A stretch of DNA of 64,000 nucleotides from Rhodospirillales bacterium (GCA_020638395.1 JACKIP010000007.1:19206-83205); one strand, 5' to 3'; positions 32,780-42,538 are shown, numbered from the stretch's first letter. Translations and numbers: made by a program. The notes: generated by a model from the sequence alone, not told the origin.

Positions 32780-33949
32780 ATGCTTCTATCCGCCGTTAAA
32801 CTCACCCGTACCGATGATTCTGCTCTTTCAAAGTGGTTCTGGACCATTGACCGCAGCCTGCTGGCGGCATTTTTAACCCTGATTATTTTCGGAATTTTTA
32901 TGGTGACGGCGGCGTCTCCCGCAGTGGCAGAGCGCGTCGGGCTGGGGCCGTATCATTTCCTGATAAAGCATCTGATGTTTTTAACGCCGACGGTTGCCTG
33001 CCTGATCGGGTTATCGTTCCTGAGCGCCCGGAACGTTTGGCGGGTGTCTACGATTTTGCTGGCAGCGACCATTCTGGCGATGGGGCTGGTTCTGGTAACC
33101 GGTATGGAAATCAAAGGAGCGCAGCGCTGGCTGCATTTGCCGTTTTTTTCCCTGCAACCCAGCGAGTTCATAAAGCCCAGCTTTGCCATTGTCGCGGCAT
33201 GGTTGATTTCCTATCAAAAAACGCATGAAGATTTTCCGGCGAACCTGATCTGCGCCGGATTGTTTCTGGTGATTGTCACGCTGCTTATGCTGCAACCGGA
33301 TTTAGGGATGACGGTTGTTGTGACCTCTATTCTGGCCAGTCAGATTTTCCTTGCGGGTCTTCCGTTTCGCTATCTGGTGATGTTTGGTCTGGGGGCCGTT
33401 GCCTGTCTGGGGCTGGCCTATCTGACGTTCGGACATGTCCAGAGCCGAATTGACCGCTTTCTCGATCCATCCAGCGGTGACTCCTATCAGATTGAGAAAT
33501 CTCTGGAAGCCTTTCGCAGCGGGGGAATTTTCGGAGCCGGGCCGGGGCAGGGGGATGTCAAGCTGCGTCTGCCGGATGCTCATGCCGATTTTATTTTTTC
33601 CGTGATCGGGGAGGAGCTGGGGCTGCCATTCACATTCCTGCTTATGGGGATTTATCTGTTTATCCTGTTGCGCGGATTCCGGGTGCTCTCAACCTGCACC
33701 TGCCTGTTTACCGTGCTGGCGGCGGGGGGATTACTGGTGATGCTGGGATTGCAGACTTTTATTCATATGGGATCGGCCTTGCAGCTTCTTCCGGCAAAAG
33801 GCATGACCCTTCCCTTTATCAGTTACGGCGGTTCGTCTCTTCTGTCCATGGGCATTTCGATGGGGATGCTGCTGGCGCTGTTACGGCGGCAGGAGAAATC
33901 AACGATCGGATCGTCTCATTCTTCTCAACGCAGAGAAAATACCGTATAA
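32780..33949 (+). CDS. ftsW: Septal peptidoglycan polymerase FtsW
   Basis: Multi-pass SEDS-family glycosyltransferase for septal cell wall. 389 aa with about ten membrane helices. LQPSEFIKPSFAIV and LLPAKGMTLPFISYGGSSL are the SEDS signature motifs, and IEKSLEAFRSGGIFGAGPG is typical of FtsW. Between murD and murG as in most dcw clusters. A second SEDS protein, RodA, is encoded at 60140. Confidence 0.96.
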   Translation: MLLSAVKLTRTDDSALSKWFWTIDRSLLAAFLTLIIFGIFMVTAASPAVAERVGLGPYHFLIKHLMFLTPTVACLIGLSFLSARNVWRVSTILLAATILAMGLVLVTGMEIKGAQRWLHLPFFSLQPSEFIKPSFAIVAAWLISYQKTHEDFPANLICAGLFLVIVTLLMLQPDLGMTVVVTSILASQIFLAGLPFRYLVMFGLGAVACLGLAYLTFGHVQSRIDRFLDPSSGDSYQIEKSLEAFRSGGIFGAGPGQGDVKLRLPDAHADFIFSVIGEELGLPFTFLLMGIYLFILLRGFRVLSTCTCLFTVLAAGGLLVMLGLQTFIHMGSALQLLPAKGMTLPFISYGGSSLLSMGISMGMLLALLRRQEKSTIGSSHSSQRRENTV

Positions 33950-33959
33950 CTATAATAGC

Positions 33960-35081
33960 ATGACTGATCAGCCTTCCTCTTCTCTTATTCTTCTTTCTGC
34001 CGGTGGGACGGGCGGGCATATCATGCCGGCCATTGCTCTGGCGCAGGATCTTGTGTCGCGGGGCTATCAGGTCGAAATTGTCACCGATCCGCGCTGCCGG
34101 CATTACAAAGATCTGTATCCGGAGATTCCGTTTCATGTGTTGTCCGCCGGGACTTTGGGGAAAGGCCTGTGGGGAAAATTTACCGGGCTGTGCCGTCTGG
34201 GGTGGGGGCTATTGCAGGCGCGCAGTTTGGTGCGGCATTTAAAGCCTCGTGTTGTTGTCGGATTTGGCGGATATCCGTCTTATCCGGCGGTTTATGCGGC
34301 GCAAAAACGCAAAATCCCGACCATCATCCACGAAGCAAACGCGATTTTGGGAAAAGCAAACCGGATGCTGGCACCGGGGGCGGAGCGAATTGCCCTGTCC
34401 TGGCCCGTAACCGATCAGACCGGGATTAGCGAAGTGGATTCCATGCGTGTTGTCCAGACCGGAAATCCTGTCCGCAGCGAAATTGCGGGATTATTTACCC
34501 GTCCGTATCCTGCCCTGTCTTATGACTCTCCGATGACCATTCTGGTGATGGGAGGCTCTCTGGGTGCAAAAATATTTTCAACCGTTATTCCGAAAGCGCT
34601 GGCGATGCTGCCTGCCGAGCAACGGGCGCGTCTTCACGTCATCCAACAGTGCCATGAAAGCGATATTCATACGGTACGGCAGGATTATCACGATGCCGGC
34701 ATCAAGGCGCGGCTGGAGGTGTTTTTCAAGGATGTACCGGAATTACTGGCGGAATGCCATCTGTTCATAGGCCGCAGCGGAGCCAGCACGGTCACCGAAA
34801 TGACGGCCGCCGGGCGTCCGGCTATTTTTGTTCCGTACCCGCATCATGCGGATCAGCAACAATTGAGGAATGCCGAAGCCATCGCCAATGAAGGCGGAGC
34901 GTGGGTCATTCCTGAAAAAGCTTTTACCGCCGAGGCGTTGCTGCCTCGCATAGAAACATTCCTGCAACATCCGGAAATTCTGTTTGAAGCGGCGGAGGCC
35001 TCCCGCGCCTGTGGCAAGCCGGATGCCGCCCGCAAGCTGGGAAATCTGGTGATGGCTCTCGCCAGCGGCTGGGGGGCTTGA
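33960..35081 (+). CDS. murG: UDP-GlcNAc transferase MurG
   Basis: Peripheral membrane glycosyltransferase making lipid II from lipid I. 373 aa. GGTGGHIMPAIALA is the N-terminal loop, then the KPRVVVGFGGYPSYPAVYAA and TIIHEANAILGKANRML stretches, and IGRSGASTVTEMTAAGRP of the UDP-GlcNAc site. murC and murB do not follow; a nitrilase gene converges on it 5 bp after its end, so the dcw cluster breaks here. Confidence 0.96.
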   Translation: MTDQPSSSLILLSAGGTGGHIMPAIALAQDLVSRGYQVEIVTDPRCRHYKDLYPEIPFHVLSAGTLGKGLWGKFTGLCRLGWGLLQARSLVRHLKPRVVVGFGGYPSYPAVYAAQKRKIPTIIHEANAILGKANRMLAPGAERIALSWPVTDQTGISEVDSMRVVQTGNPVRSEIAGLFTRPYPALSYDSPMTILVMGGSLGAKIFSTVIPKALAMLPAEQRARLHVIQQCHESDIHTVRQDYHDAGIKARLEVFFKDVPELLAECHLFIGRSGASTVTEMTAAGRPAIFVPYPHHADQQQLRNAEAIANEGGAWVIPEKAFTAEALLPRIETFLQHPEILFEAAEASRACGKPDAARKLGNLVMALASGWGA

Positions 35082-35085
35082 GGGC

Positions 35086-35922
35086 CTATAATGGCTGGGG
35101 CCTGGGTGGTGGAAGGTTTCTTGTATGCGTCAGGGACGGGATTTCAAGTCTTGCTGTGGCGACCTGCGACATATCCAGCTCGGCGGAAATAACGCAAGGA
35201 CCATCTTCCTGCGCCTCTGCCAGGATATCCCCTCTCGGAGAAATAATCAGAGAGTGACCATATGTCCGGCGAATTCCGGCATGATCTCCCACTTGCGCCG
35301 GAGCGATAAGAAACGATCCGGTTTCAATGGCGCGTGCGCGTAATAAAACGTGCCAATGAGCTTTTCCGGTTGGCACGGTAAAGGCAGCCGGAACAGCGAT
35401 AATTTGTGCGCCGTCCTGCGCCAGCCTGCGATAGAGGTATGGAAAACGGAGGTCATAGCATATGCTGAGTCCCAGAAGGACATCTTCCGGGGCTATATGA
35501 CTGTGCACCACCTCCGTTCCGGCCTGAAATGTATCGCTTTCACGGTAACTTTCTCCATTCGGCAGGTCCACGTCAAACAGGTGCATTTTATCGTAAGTGA
35601 CCCTTAGTGCTCCATCCGGCCCAAACAAAAACGAGCGGTTTGCAAGCCTTTCGGCATTTGCACGAACGCACATTGACCCGATCAGCAGGGTCACCCCCAG
35701 CTCTTTGGCGAGGCCGCTGAAGAAGGGAATGCCGGGATGATCCTCCTGAAAAAAGTGTGCGGCGAGGTGTTCTCCGCGTTTGGCAATGATCTGGTCCGTG
35801 ACTTCGGGGGTCGCGATAAAGGTGGCCCCCTGCGCCGCAGCCTGCCGGGTGAGATCCGCTGCTTGCCGCAGGTTCTCCTGCATCTCCGGCCCGGAGGTCA
35901 TTTGGATTGCCGCAACATACAT
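35086..35922 (-). CDS. Nitrilase-superfamily amidohydrolase (Nit1/omega-amidase type)
   Basis: Carbon-nitrogen hydrolase, 278 aa. The catalytic Glu-Lys-Cys triad is visible in ATPEVTDQII, YDKMHLFDVDLPNG and GLSICYDLRFPYLYR. Members of this subgroup repair deaminated glutathione or act as omega-amidases. It is preceded by grxC on the same strand with 2 bp between them, a frequent alphaproteobacterial pairing that fits a glutathione-linked role. Confidence 0.9.
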   Translation of the reverse strand: MYVAAIQMTSGPEMQENLRQAADLTRQAAAQGATFIATPEVTDQIIAKRGEHLAAHFFQEDHPGIPFFSGLAKELGVTLLIGSMCVRANAERLANRSFLFGPDGALRVTYDKMHLFDVDLPNGESYRESDTFQAGTEVVHSHIAPEDVLLGLSICYDLRFPYLYRRLAQDGAQIIAVPAAFTVPTGKAHWHVLLRARAIETGSFLIAPAQVGDHAGIRRTYGHSLIISPRGDILAEAQEDGPCVISAELDMSQVATARLEIPSLTHTRNLPPPRPQPL

Positions 35923-35924
35923 GT

Positions 35925-36185
35925 TCAGGCGACCTTCAATAAAGTGTCAAGTTCTCCTTTGGAGTCCAGAGCGTGCAAATCATCGCATCCGCCAATATGC
36001 CGGTCATCAATAAAAATCTGCGGAACCGTGCGCGGGCCGCCGGTGCGCTCGACCATTTTGCTGCGGGCGGCTTCATCTCCGGTGATGTCGTATTCTGTGT
36101 AGGGGACCGCTTTTCTGTTCAGAAGGTCCTTTGCGCGCCGGCAGTAAGGGCAGGTCGTCCAGGTATAAATTTCAATTTTAGGCAT
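35925..36185 (-). CDS. grxC: Glutaredoxin 3
   Basis: Small dithiol glutaredoxin (86 aa) that reduces disulfides with glutathione. The active site is WTTCPYCRRAK (Cys12, Cys15), the cis-proline region RTVPQIFIDDRHIGG and the GCDDLHAL glutathione contact are all present. Transcribed with the nitrilase gene just downstream. Confidence 0.95.
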   Translation of the reverse strand: MPKIEIYTWTTCPYCRRAKDLLNRKAVPYTEYDITGDEAARSKMVERTGGPRTVPQIFIDDRHIGGCDDLHALDSKGELDTLLKVA

Positions 36186-36213
36186 GGGTTTTTCCTTTGG
36201 TTGGAGTATATTC

Positions 36214-36352
36214 TACAGGAGACTCTGCAAAAGTCCAAAATCGTCATCTTGAGCCGCAGGCGAAGGATCTTAAGCTGTTAAAACAAAAGATTCTTCGCTC
36301 TGCGCAGAATGACGACTCTGTAAAATTACAGACTTTTGCAAAGCTTTCTATA
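36214..36352. mobile_element. MITE-like element, family B copy 2 (139 bp, full length)
   Basis: Left arm TACAGGAGACTCTGCAAAAG and right arm GACTTTTGCAAAGCTTTCTA, with the CGTCATCTTGAGCCGCAGG core. Same length as copy 1. It lies between grxC and the UbiH-like gene and ends 24 bp before the latter, in its likely promoter space. Confidence 0.8.
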
Positions 36353-36375
36353 TAAAAATAGCGCAGAAGATACAA

Positions 36376-37551
36376 ATGACAAAAACAGAAATTGCAATCA
36401 GCGGCGGCGGGCATGCCGGACTTATCACCGCGATCCTGCTCGCACAAAAAGATATGGATGTCACTCTGATCGAGCAAGGCTCTCTGGCTCTGTCAAAGGA
36501 GCTTCCAGAGATGAGCGGGCGCAGCGTTGCGCTGATGTGGGAGTCTCTGGAAGTGGTCAAACAGACCGGTATCTGGCCAGAGATCGAGGAATTCTGCGCG
36601 CCGCTTAATACCTTGCGCATAATGGACGGTTCCGAAAGCCTGTCCTTTGATGCAGAGGAAGCGAAGCTGCCATATTTTGGGCAGAACGTTCCGAACGGAA
36701 TTCTGCGGGCGGCTCTGATTAAAAAAGCACATTCCTTTAAAAATATTCACTTTATTGATTGTTGTGGATTGTGGGATTTTGAAGAAAAAGACGGATATAT
36801 GTTGCTGCGGCTGGAGGATGACCGCGAACTCACGGCACAGCTCCTGATTGCTGCGGACGGTAAAAATTCCATGGCGCGGCAAATCGCCGGGATACGTACG
36901 ATCAAAACCGGCTATGGTCAGACCGCGATTACCTGCCTGATTAACCATTCGCGCTCTCACGAAAATATTTCTACAGAATTTCACAAACCCGGCGGACCAT
37001 TTACGCTGGTTCCCTGTCCGGGCAATCGCTCCGCCGTGGTCTGGTGTGAAAAAGACAGCGTTGCCGAGGAACTTATGGCGCTGAAAAAATCAGATTTCGA
37101 GCAGGCGCTTCAGGAAAAAACACAGGGCATCGTCGGGGCGATTACTCTGGAAACTCCGCCCGAAAGCTGGAAACTAAAGGGAATGCTGGCCCGGAAGCTG
37201 GTGGGGCATCGTCTTGCCCTGATCGCAGAAGCGGCGCACGCCATCCATCCTATCGGCGCGCAGGGGTTGAATTTAAGTTTGCGGGATATCAAAGCGCTGG
37301 TGGCGCTGGTGGCGCGGCAAAAGTCTTTGGGGCTGGATCTTGGCTCTCTGACCATGCTCAAAGAATATAAAGCGTTGCGGCGGGGCGATACCCTGACCCG
37401 TTTTGCCGGGGTGGCCGGGTTTTGCGCCATTACGTCTAAAAAGTCAAAAGGCATTCAGCGCCTGCGCCAAACCGGGATGAAAGTTGTGAACAAATCCGAT
37501 TTTCTAAGACGGCAGGCCATGCGGATCGGGCTGGGAATGCAGGGGAGTTAG
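36376..37551 (+). CDS. UbiH/UbiF/VisC-family FAD monooxygenase
   Basis: Flavin hydroxylase of the ubiquinone biosynthesis type, 391 aa. N-terminal FAD site ISGGGHAGLITAILLAQK, the middle LIAADGKNSMARQIAGI (DG motif) and the C-terminal AAHAIHPIGAQGLNLSLRDI are the family signatures. Which ring position it hydroxylates cannot be read from sequence. It stands alone on the plus strand between grxC and comF, which usually neighbour each other. Confidence 0.92.
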   Translation: MTKTEIAISGGGHAGLITAILLAQKDMDVTLIEQGSLALSKELPEMSGRSVALMWESLEVVKQTGIWPEIEEFCAPLNTLRIMDGSESLSFDAEEAKLPYFGQNVPNGILRAALIKKAHSFKNIHFIDCCGLWDFEEKDGYMLLRLEDDRELTAQLLIAADGKNSMARQIAGIRTIKTGYGQTAITCLINHSRSHENISTEFHKPGGPFTLVPCPGNRSAVVWCEKDSVAEELMALKKSDFEQALQEKTQGIVGAITLETPPESWKLKGMLARKLVGHRLALIAEAAHAIHPIGAQGLNLSLRDIKALVALVARQKSLGLDLGSLTMLKEYKALRRGDTLTRFAGVAGFCAITSKKSKGIQRLRQTGMKVVNKSDFLRRQAMRIGLGMQGS

Positions 37552-37560
37552 GGCTTTGCT

Positions 37561-38349
37561 TTAACGTTTAACCACCCGTGCAAGCGTTAGAACATTAACT
37601 TCGGCGGCTCCCGCATTCAGCAGAGTGCGGCTGCACTCGCGGACGGTTGCGCCGGTTGTGTACACATCATCAATCAATAAAATGGTTTTCCCGGTCAGCA
37701 GATTTTTCTTGCGGGCGGGAACGGTAAAGGCATCCTTGACGTTCTTTTTGCGGTCAAGAGCTTTTTTATGTCCCTGAGTGGGGGTTGCCCGTGCCCGCAG
37801 CAAAAGATCGTGGTGCCAGGGCAGGTTTGCTTTTTTTGAGATCCGGGCCGCGATCAGAGCGGCCTGATTATAGCGCCGTTTTATCAGCCGCCAGCGATGC
37901 AGGGGCACCGGCAAAATCAGATCGGTTTGTTCCAGAAGCGATGCGCCGGCTTTCAGCATCCATGGCAGGAACGTATCAAGGGTGTGCAGCTGATCGGCGT
38001 GCTTGAAGCGCAGAATCAGGCTGCGGCTTTGGTCTTCATAGAGCAGTGGGGCACGTGCTTTTGAGAACTCCGGCGGGTCTGAAAGACAGGACGGACAGCA
38101 CATATCCGCATCAATTTTGAAATCAAACGGATGCCCGCAGCAACGACAAAAAGGATCGGAAATAAACTGTAGTTTTGTCCATTCTTCCGGTTGAATAGCG
38201 CCTTGCTGCGACACAATTTTGCCGGAAAAAGCGCAGCGCGGCGGCAAGATCAGATCAACAGTTTGTTGAAAAAACGGCTTAAAAGGTTTGAGATAGCATA
38301 AAAAACCATCTCTATCGCTTTGAATTTCTTTAAGTTGTTGCAGTTCCAT
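37561..38349 (-). CDS. ComF-family protein
   Basis: Phosphoribosyltransferase-like protein related to ComF/GntX. 262 aa. The N-terminal zinc-ribbon cysteines are in CRCCGHPFDFKIDADMCCPS, and the PRPP-type loop is ILLIDDVYTTGATVRECSR. ComF is linked to DNA uptake in some bacteria; in alphaproteobacteria its role is unclear. Divergent from the methyltransferase fusion across about 50 bp. Confidence 0.92.
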   Translation of the reverse strand: MELQQLKEIQSDRDGFLCYLKPFKPFFQQTVDLILPPRCAFSGKIVSQQGAIQPEEWTKLQFISDPFCRCCGHPFDFKIDADMCCPSCLSDPPEFSKARAPLLYEDQSRSLILRFKHADQLHTLDTFLPWMLKAGASLLEQTDLILPVPLHRWRLIKRRYNQAALIAARISKKANLPWHHDLLLRARATPTQGHKKALDRKKNVKDAFTVPARKKNLLTGKTILLIDDVYTTGATVRECSRTLLNAGAAEVNVLTLARVVKR

Positions 38350-38403
38350 AACGCTTATACTATATGTAATGGTATATAGTAACGGTTTTCAGGCGTGGAT
38401 TCT

Positions 38404-41400
38404 ATGGGTGAAAATGACCGTGATGGTGTGGTGTCAAAAGACTTAAGTATCACAGCAAAAGCCATCACAAAAAAAGACAGGCAAAACAAGGATGCAGACG
38501 TTCTGAGGGAGCGGCGGGAAGCTGTTTTGTCTCAAACCTCTCTGACCGGGTATCAGGTCGCCTGCTTGCGCGATATTTCCCTGAATGTGATTCGCAGCGC
38601 CTGGTTTACTGTCTCCCACCTGTTGCTGGAGCCGGGGTCTATGGTTGCGGTGATGGGGTGCAAAGATGGAACACTGGCCTATGCCATGGCTGTGATGAAT
38701 CCAGAGCTTCATATTATCGGGCTTGATTCCGATCGTGCGGCGATCATGAAAGCCAAAAAGAATTGGCAGCTTACGAATCTGGAATTTATCGTTTCGAAAG
38801 TTTCCAAGCCGTCTTTTCCCAATAATTCTCTGGATGCCGTCGTTGATGCATTCACGCTGCACGAGATTTACTCCCGTCAGGGATATAGCGAAAGCCGCGT
38901 TCAGGAAATGCTGGAAAGCCACTTTGCGCTTCTGAAGCAGAACGGCTTTTTGTTTTTGCGGGATTACATGCATCCGCCGCCGGGGGAATATGTCCTGATG
39001 GAATTTCCCGATGTGGAGTCGGACGGAGATAGCCCGGAAGATTTATCTGAAGCGGATTTGCTGGTTCTTTTTTCCGAAGAGGCACGGGTTGGCGATGGGA
39101 TAAGTCGTGGCTTTTTTATGGAAGAGCTGGAGCCGTATTCGCCGGGAACGCGCCTGTTCCGTCTGCCGTATAAGTGGGCGTACGAGTTCATTCTGCGGAA
39201 AGATAACCGGGAAGAATGGGCGGAAGAGCTTACCAAAGAATACACATTTATGACCGCCAGAGAGCTGCGGAAAACGCTCCGTACATTGGGTTCCCGCGTC
39301 ATTTATACTGCGCCGCACTGGGATTTTGCCACAATCCAGAAACACTATGAAGGGCATTTCCGCCTGTATGATGATGACGGTCTTAATCTGGGATTTCCGG
39401 CGACCAGTCATGTGTTTGTGGCCCGCAAGGTGGGGGAAGGGGAAAGCTTGACTTTGCAGGAGCGGCGGCCTTCTCGCGAGCCGATGCGGCATCTCCGGAT
39501 TGAAGCTGTTCGAAATATCGCAACCGGCGGCATTATGGATCTTGTCCGGCGGGATACCGAAGTTGTCGAGTTCCTTCCCTACCGGGTGAATGATAATGGG
39601 CGGGTCTGCATTTTTCTGCATGACGGATTGCCGCGGGCGGTGACGAATGCGGTGCCGCGCAGCGGACGAAATCTGGATGGGAAACGCTGGTCTGGTCATA
39701 TGATCGAAGCCGTGGCGATCGACCGTGAGATTTTGTCCGAGTATAGCGACTACTGGTCGGCAGAAGATACGCGGGAATTTTCTCTCGCGCATCTGGGGTT
39801 AAAGCCGGCTCCGAATGCGATTATGGAGCAGGGACCGGAGTTTTATCCGGACCCGTCGATGATTGACGAGCGGATTGAAACAAAGTTCCTCAATGTACAA
39901 AAAGCGCAACGCTCTCTGACCCCCCGCTGGGTCAGCCAGATTACCAAAACCTATACAGATCGCGGTAAAATCAGGGAATTTGATGCGCAGCAGGTTTTAA
40001 ATGCCATTAGCATTGGCGTGATCCCGAATACCCGTCTGGAACGGCAAATTCTGGCTCTGTTTTCCTTGCTGGGTGTGGCGGCGGATAACTGGGCAGACAC
40101 GCCGCTCCATCTGGATGAAGTGGATATTCAGGGGGCTAGCTTTCAGGATTTGATTAAAGCGCTCAAAGGGGATAAACAGCGTTTCGAAAAAAGCGAAAAA
40201 CTCGCCGGGACCATCCGCAGCCTGCATTCCTATTTCATTGATGAAGGGGTTGAGAACGGAGTTGTCCGCGGGCTCGCAGCGCGGGACATAGAATTTATTA
40301 TCAAGGAAAACAGAACCGTTAACACCGCGGTTGTTCTTCCTTTGGTTAAGAATATGAACGGAGAAGTCCTCGCGGGGTATATCGAGGACTATCTGCCGGT
40401 GCCGGAACGCATGGGCCGGACGAATAAAACGCTCCGGGCTCCCAGCTTTAATCTGCCGCCGGAAGTTAAGGATATGACGTCTGCGCGGGCCTATATTGCG
40501 CAGCAATTTGATGTGAATCCCGACCGGGTGGTGCCGCTGGGGGAGAGCTATTTCATTCATAACAGCATAACACCCCAAAGGATTTTTCCTTTTGCGGTAA
40601 CATCCAATATTCAGGGATCATCGGGGCCTTGGGGAACTTTCACCAATTATGCTCCGGTTCGCTGGTTGTGGATGCTGGTCTGGCACTTATATGAAGACAG
40701 CTTTGCCCTGACGATCAAGAAAGCCATGGAGCGGATGCATGTGAATATTGATTACGGGATAGATAAAAATATCGGCTGGGATATGGGACAGGAAAGTGCG
40801 CTTTGGTCTGTTCCTCCGCCGATTGGGATGCCGATTCCCTCATCTCCGGAAGAGTTCCATATTATTTCTGCTGAGTTCCACGGCGATTCATCTTTGCCCA
40901 TGATCGGCGATCACAGGTCGGTCGGAGGATCTTCATCGAGCGCCGGAAGTGGGGAGGAAGGATCGTCATCCTCTTCTTCTTCCGGTGGGTCGGGCGGCGG
41001 TGGGCCTGAAAGCAAGCAGCAGGATCAGGAGAATAAAAATTCGGGCGGAAAGAAAAAGATCGACCAGCGCCTGCGCACGAAGAACAGCATGTTTGAAAAT
41101 ATCGACTATAGCGATATTGACGGAGACAGGCCGGACTCCTCCCCACAGGGCAAGGCCGAAAAGGAGAAAAAGAAAAGCGCTCAGGTGATTTCTCTTTTAC
41201 GTCCGCCGCCGTCCCGAACCTCTCAGGGACAAAAACCGCGCATAGATCCGGTGATCGTGCCGGTTGCGCCGGTGATCGACGTTGTCGAAGAGGTCGCTCC
41301 GTCGCAGGAGGCAGATGTTCCGCACGAAGAGAATACGAACGATAAAAAGGGCAAAAAGGATAAAACACCTGCAGCACAAACGACGCAGGAATACTATATC

Positions 41401-41436
41401 CCGGAACCGCCCCCCGGTCCGTCCTTTGACCGTTAG
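38404..41436 (+). CDS. Very large methyltransferase-domain fusion protein
   Basis: About 1010 aa from ATG 38404 (a GTG at 38395 is an alternative). Residues ~70-340 form a class I SAM-methyltransferase fold: VAVMGCKDGTLAYAM as motif I, IGLDSDRAAIMKAKKNW, LDAVVDAFTLHEIY, and FLFLRDYMHPP. Two later regions (about 365-470 and 650-760; FLPYRVNDNGRVCIFLHDGL, TAVVLPLVKNMNGEVLAGYI) resemble Nudix-like folds but lack a clear Nudix box. The last ~170 residues are low-complexity, rich in Ser, Gly and Lys, then Pro. No signal or membrane helix. It lies between comF and an NDUFAF5-like gene, 16 bp before the latter. Substrate unknown. Confidence 0.8.
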   Translation: MGENDRDGVVSKDLSITAKAITKKDRQNKDADVLRERREAVLSQTSLTGYQVACLRDISLNVIRSAWFTVSHLLLEPGSMVAVMGCKDGTLAYAMAVMNPELHIIGLDSDRAAIMKAKKNWQLTNLEFIVSKVSKPSFPNNSLDAVVDAFTLHEIYSRQGYSESRVQEMLESHFALLKQNGFLFLRDYMHPPPGEYVLMEFPDVESDGDSPEDLSEADLLVLFSEEARVGDGISRGFFMEELEPYSPGTRLFRLPYKWAYEFILRKDNREEWAEELTKEYTFMTARELRKTLRTLGSRVIYTAPHWDFATIQKHYEGHFRLYDDDGLNLGFPATSHVFVARKVGEGESLTLQERRPSREPMRHLRIEAVRNIATGGIMDLVRRDTEVVEFLPYRVNDNGRVCIFLHDGLPRAVTNAVPRSGRNLDGKRWSGHMIEAVAIDREILSEYSDYWSAEDTREFSLAHLGLKPAPNAIMEQGPEFYPDPSMIDERIETKFLNVQKAQRSLTPRWVSQITKTYTDRGKIREFDAQQVLNAISIGVIPNTRLERQILALFSLLGVAADNWADTPLHLDEVDIQGASFQDLIKALKGDKQRFEKSEKLAGTIRSLHSYFIDEGVENGVVRGLAARDIEFIIKENRTVNTAVVLPLVKNMNGEVLAGYIEDYLPVPERMGRTNKTLRAPSFNLPPEVKDMTSARAYIAQQFDVNPDRVVPLGESYFIHNSITPQRIFPFAVTSNIQGSSGPWGTFTNYAPVRWLWMLVWHLYEDSFALTIKKAMERMHVNIDYGIDKNIGWDMGQESALWSVPPPIGMPIPSSPEEFHIISAEFHGDSSLPMIGDHRSVGGSSSSAGSGEEGSSSSSSSGGSGGGGPESKQQDQENKNSGGKKKIDQRLRTKNSMFENIDYSDIDGDRPDSSPQGKAEKEKKKSAQVISLLRPPPSRTSQGQKPRIDPVIVPVAPVIDVVEEVAPSQEADVPHEENTNDKKGKKDKTPAAQTTQEYYIPEPPPGPSFDR

Positions 41437-41452
41437 TCCGGAGCTTTGCGGG

Positions 41453-42361
41453 ATGTCAGCACCAGCCTTCACACCGGCCCATACGATTTTTGACAGATCT
41501 CTCCTCAAAATCAGACGGCAACGGGCCGCGCCTCTGTTTCTTCACAGCTATGACTTTTTGCACCGGCATGCAGCGGCCCTGATGAATGAGCGGCTGCGGG
41601 ACATAAAACGCAGCTTTCCGGTGGCGGCCTATTGCGGCGCGCCCCTCCCGCGGGAAGAGTTTCTGTCGTTTCAACAGACCGCCGGAATTGAATTTCTGGC
41701 GCAACTCGATGTCTTGCCAATGGCGGCACAGGCTGATTTCATAACGGCCCTGCAGGGGGATGAGGAATTTTTTCCTTTTGGTCCGGAGGCCCTGGACCTG
41801 GCAATTTCCAATTTAAACCTGCACCAGACCAATGATTTACCGGGGACTTTGATTCAAATTCGCCGGGCTCTCAGACCGGACGGGCTATTTCTTGCTGCCA
41901 TGTTGGGCGGAGAAACCCTGTGGCAATTGCGCGATTCTCTGAGCTTTGCGGAACAGCAGCTATCGGGCGGGATCAGTCCGCGTGTTCATCCGTTTGCCGA
42001 CAAACAGCAAATGGGGGCGTTGCTCCAGCGGGCAGGATTTGCGCTGCCGGTCGTTGATTCCGAAAAGATAACCGTTACCTATCAAAGCCTGCCTGATCTG
42101 GTAAAAGATCTAAGGGGTCTGTCTGAAACCAATATGATTTCCAACCGGAATAAATCATTCCGCAACCGGCATCTTTTTAAGCTGGCCGAGATGTACTATG
42201 CCGAGCATTTCACGGAATCCAGCGGCCGGCTGGAAGCAACCTTCGAGATGATTTTTATGATCGGCTGGGCGCCCCATGCGGCGCAACCTCAACCGCTCCG
42301 CCCCGGATCTGCGAAAATTCGTCTTGCGGATGCGCTGAAAACAGAGGAAGTCGGAATGTAA
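41453..42361 (+). CDS. NDUFAF5-like SAM-dependent methyltransferase
   Basis: 302 aa from ATG 41453; a frame starting at 41282 lies inside the preceding gene. IFDRSLLKIRRQRAAPLF is the N-terminal signature of the BioC/NDUFAF5 group, then DLAISNLNLHQTNDLPGTL, IQIRRALRPDGLFLAAMLGG and LVKDLRGLSETNM. In mitochondria NDUFAF5 hydroxylates an arginine of a complex I subunit; the bacterial role is not defined. Note that the window also encodes nuoF and nuoG. Confidence 0.88.
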   Translation: MSAPAFTPAHTIFDRSLLKIRRQRAAPLFLHSYDFLHRHAAALMNERLRDIKRSFPVAAYCGAPLPREEFLSFQQTAGIEFLAQLDVLPMAAQADFITALQGDEEFFPFGPEALDLAISNLNLHQTNDLPGTLIQIRRALRPDGLFLAAMLGGETLWQLRDSLSFAEQQLSGGISPRVHPFADKQQMGALLQRAGFALPVVDSEKITVTYQSLPDLVKDLRGLSETNMISNRNKSFRNRHLFKLAEMYYAEHFTESSGRLEATFEMIFMIGWAPHAAQPQPLRPGSAKIRLADALKTEEVGM

Positions 42362-42468
42362 ATCCTGAACCGCAAAGTAAGACAAAGTTTTCTACCCTTT
42401 TTCTTCGTCATCACACGGCTTCGTGCGTGTGATCCACGAGAGCGTTTAAAAATAATAAAGCATCATGA

Positions 42469-42532
42469 ACCACGAATGAACACGAATAAACACGAATAGG
42501 AAAATTGGTGTGCATTCGTGTTTATTCGTGGT
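42469..42532. repeat. ACGAATAAACACGAAT inverted repeat
   Basis: ACCACGAATGAACACGAAT (42469-42487) and ATTCGTGTTTATTCGTGGT (42514-42532) are near-perfect reverse complements, with an extra AAACACGAAT repeat between. Similar AACACGAAT repeats are widespread in bacterial intergenic DNA. Confidence 0.8.
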
Positions 42533-42538
42533 GAAACG

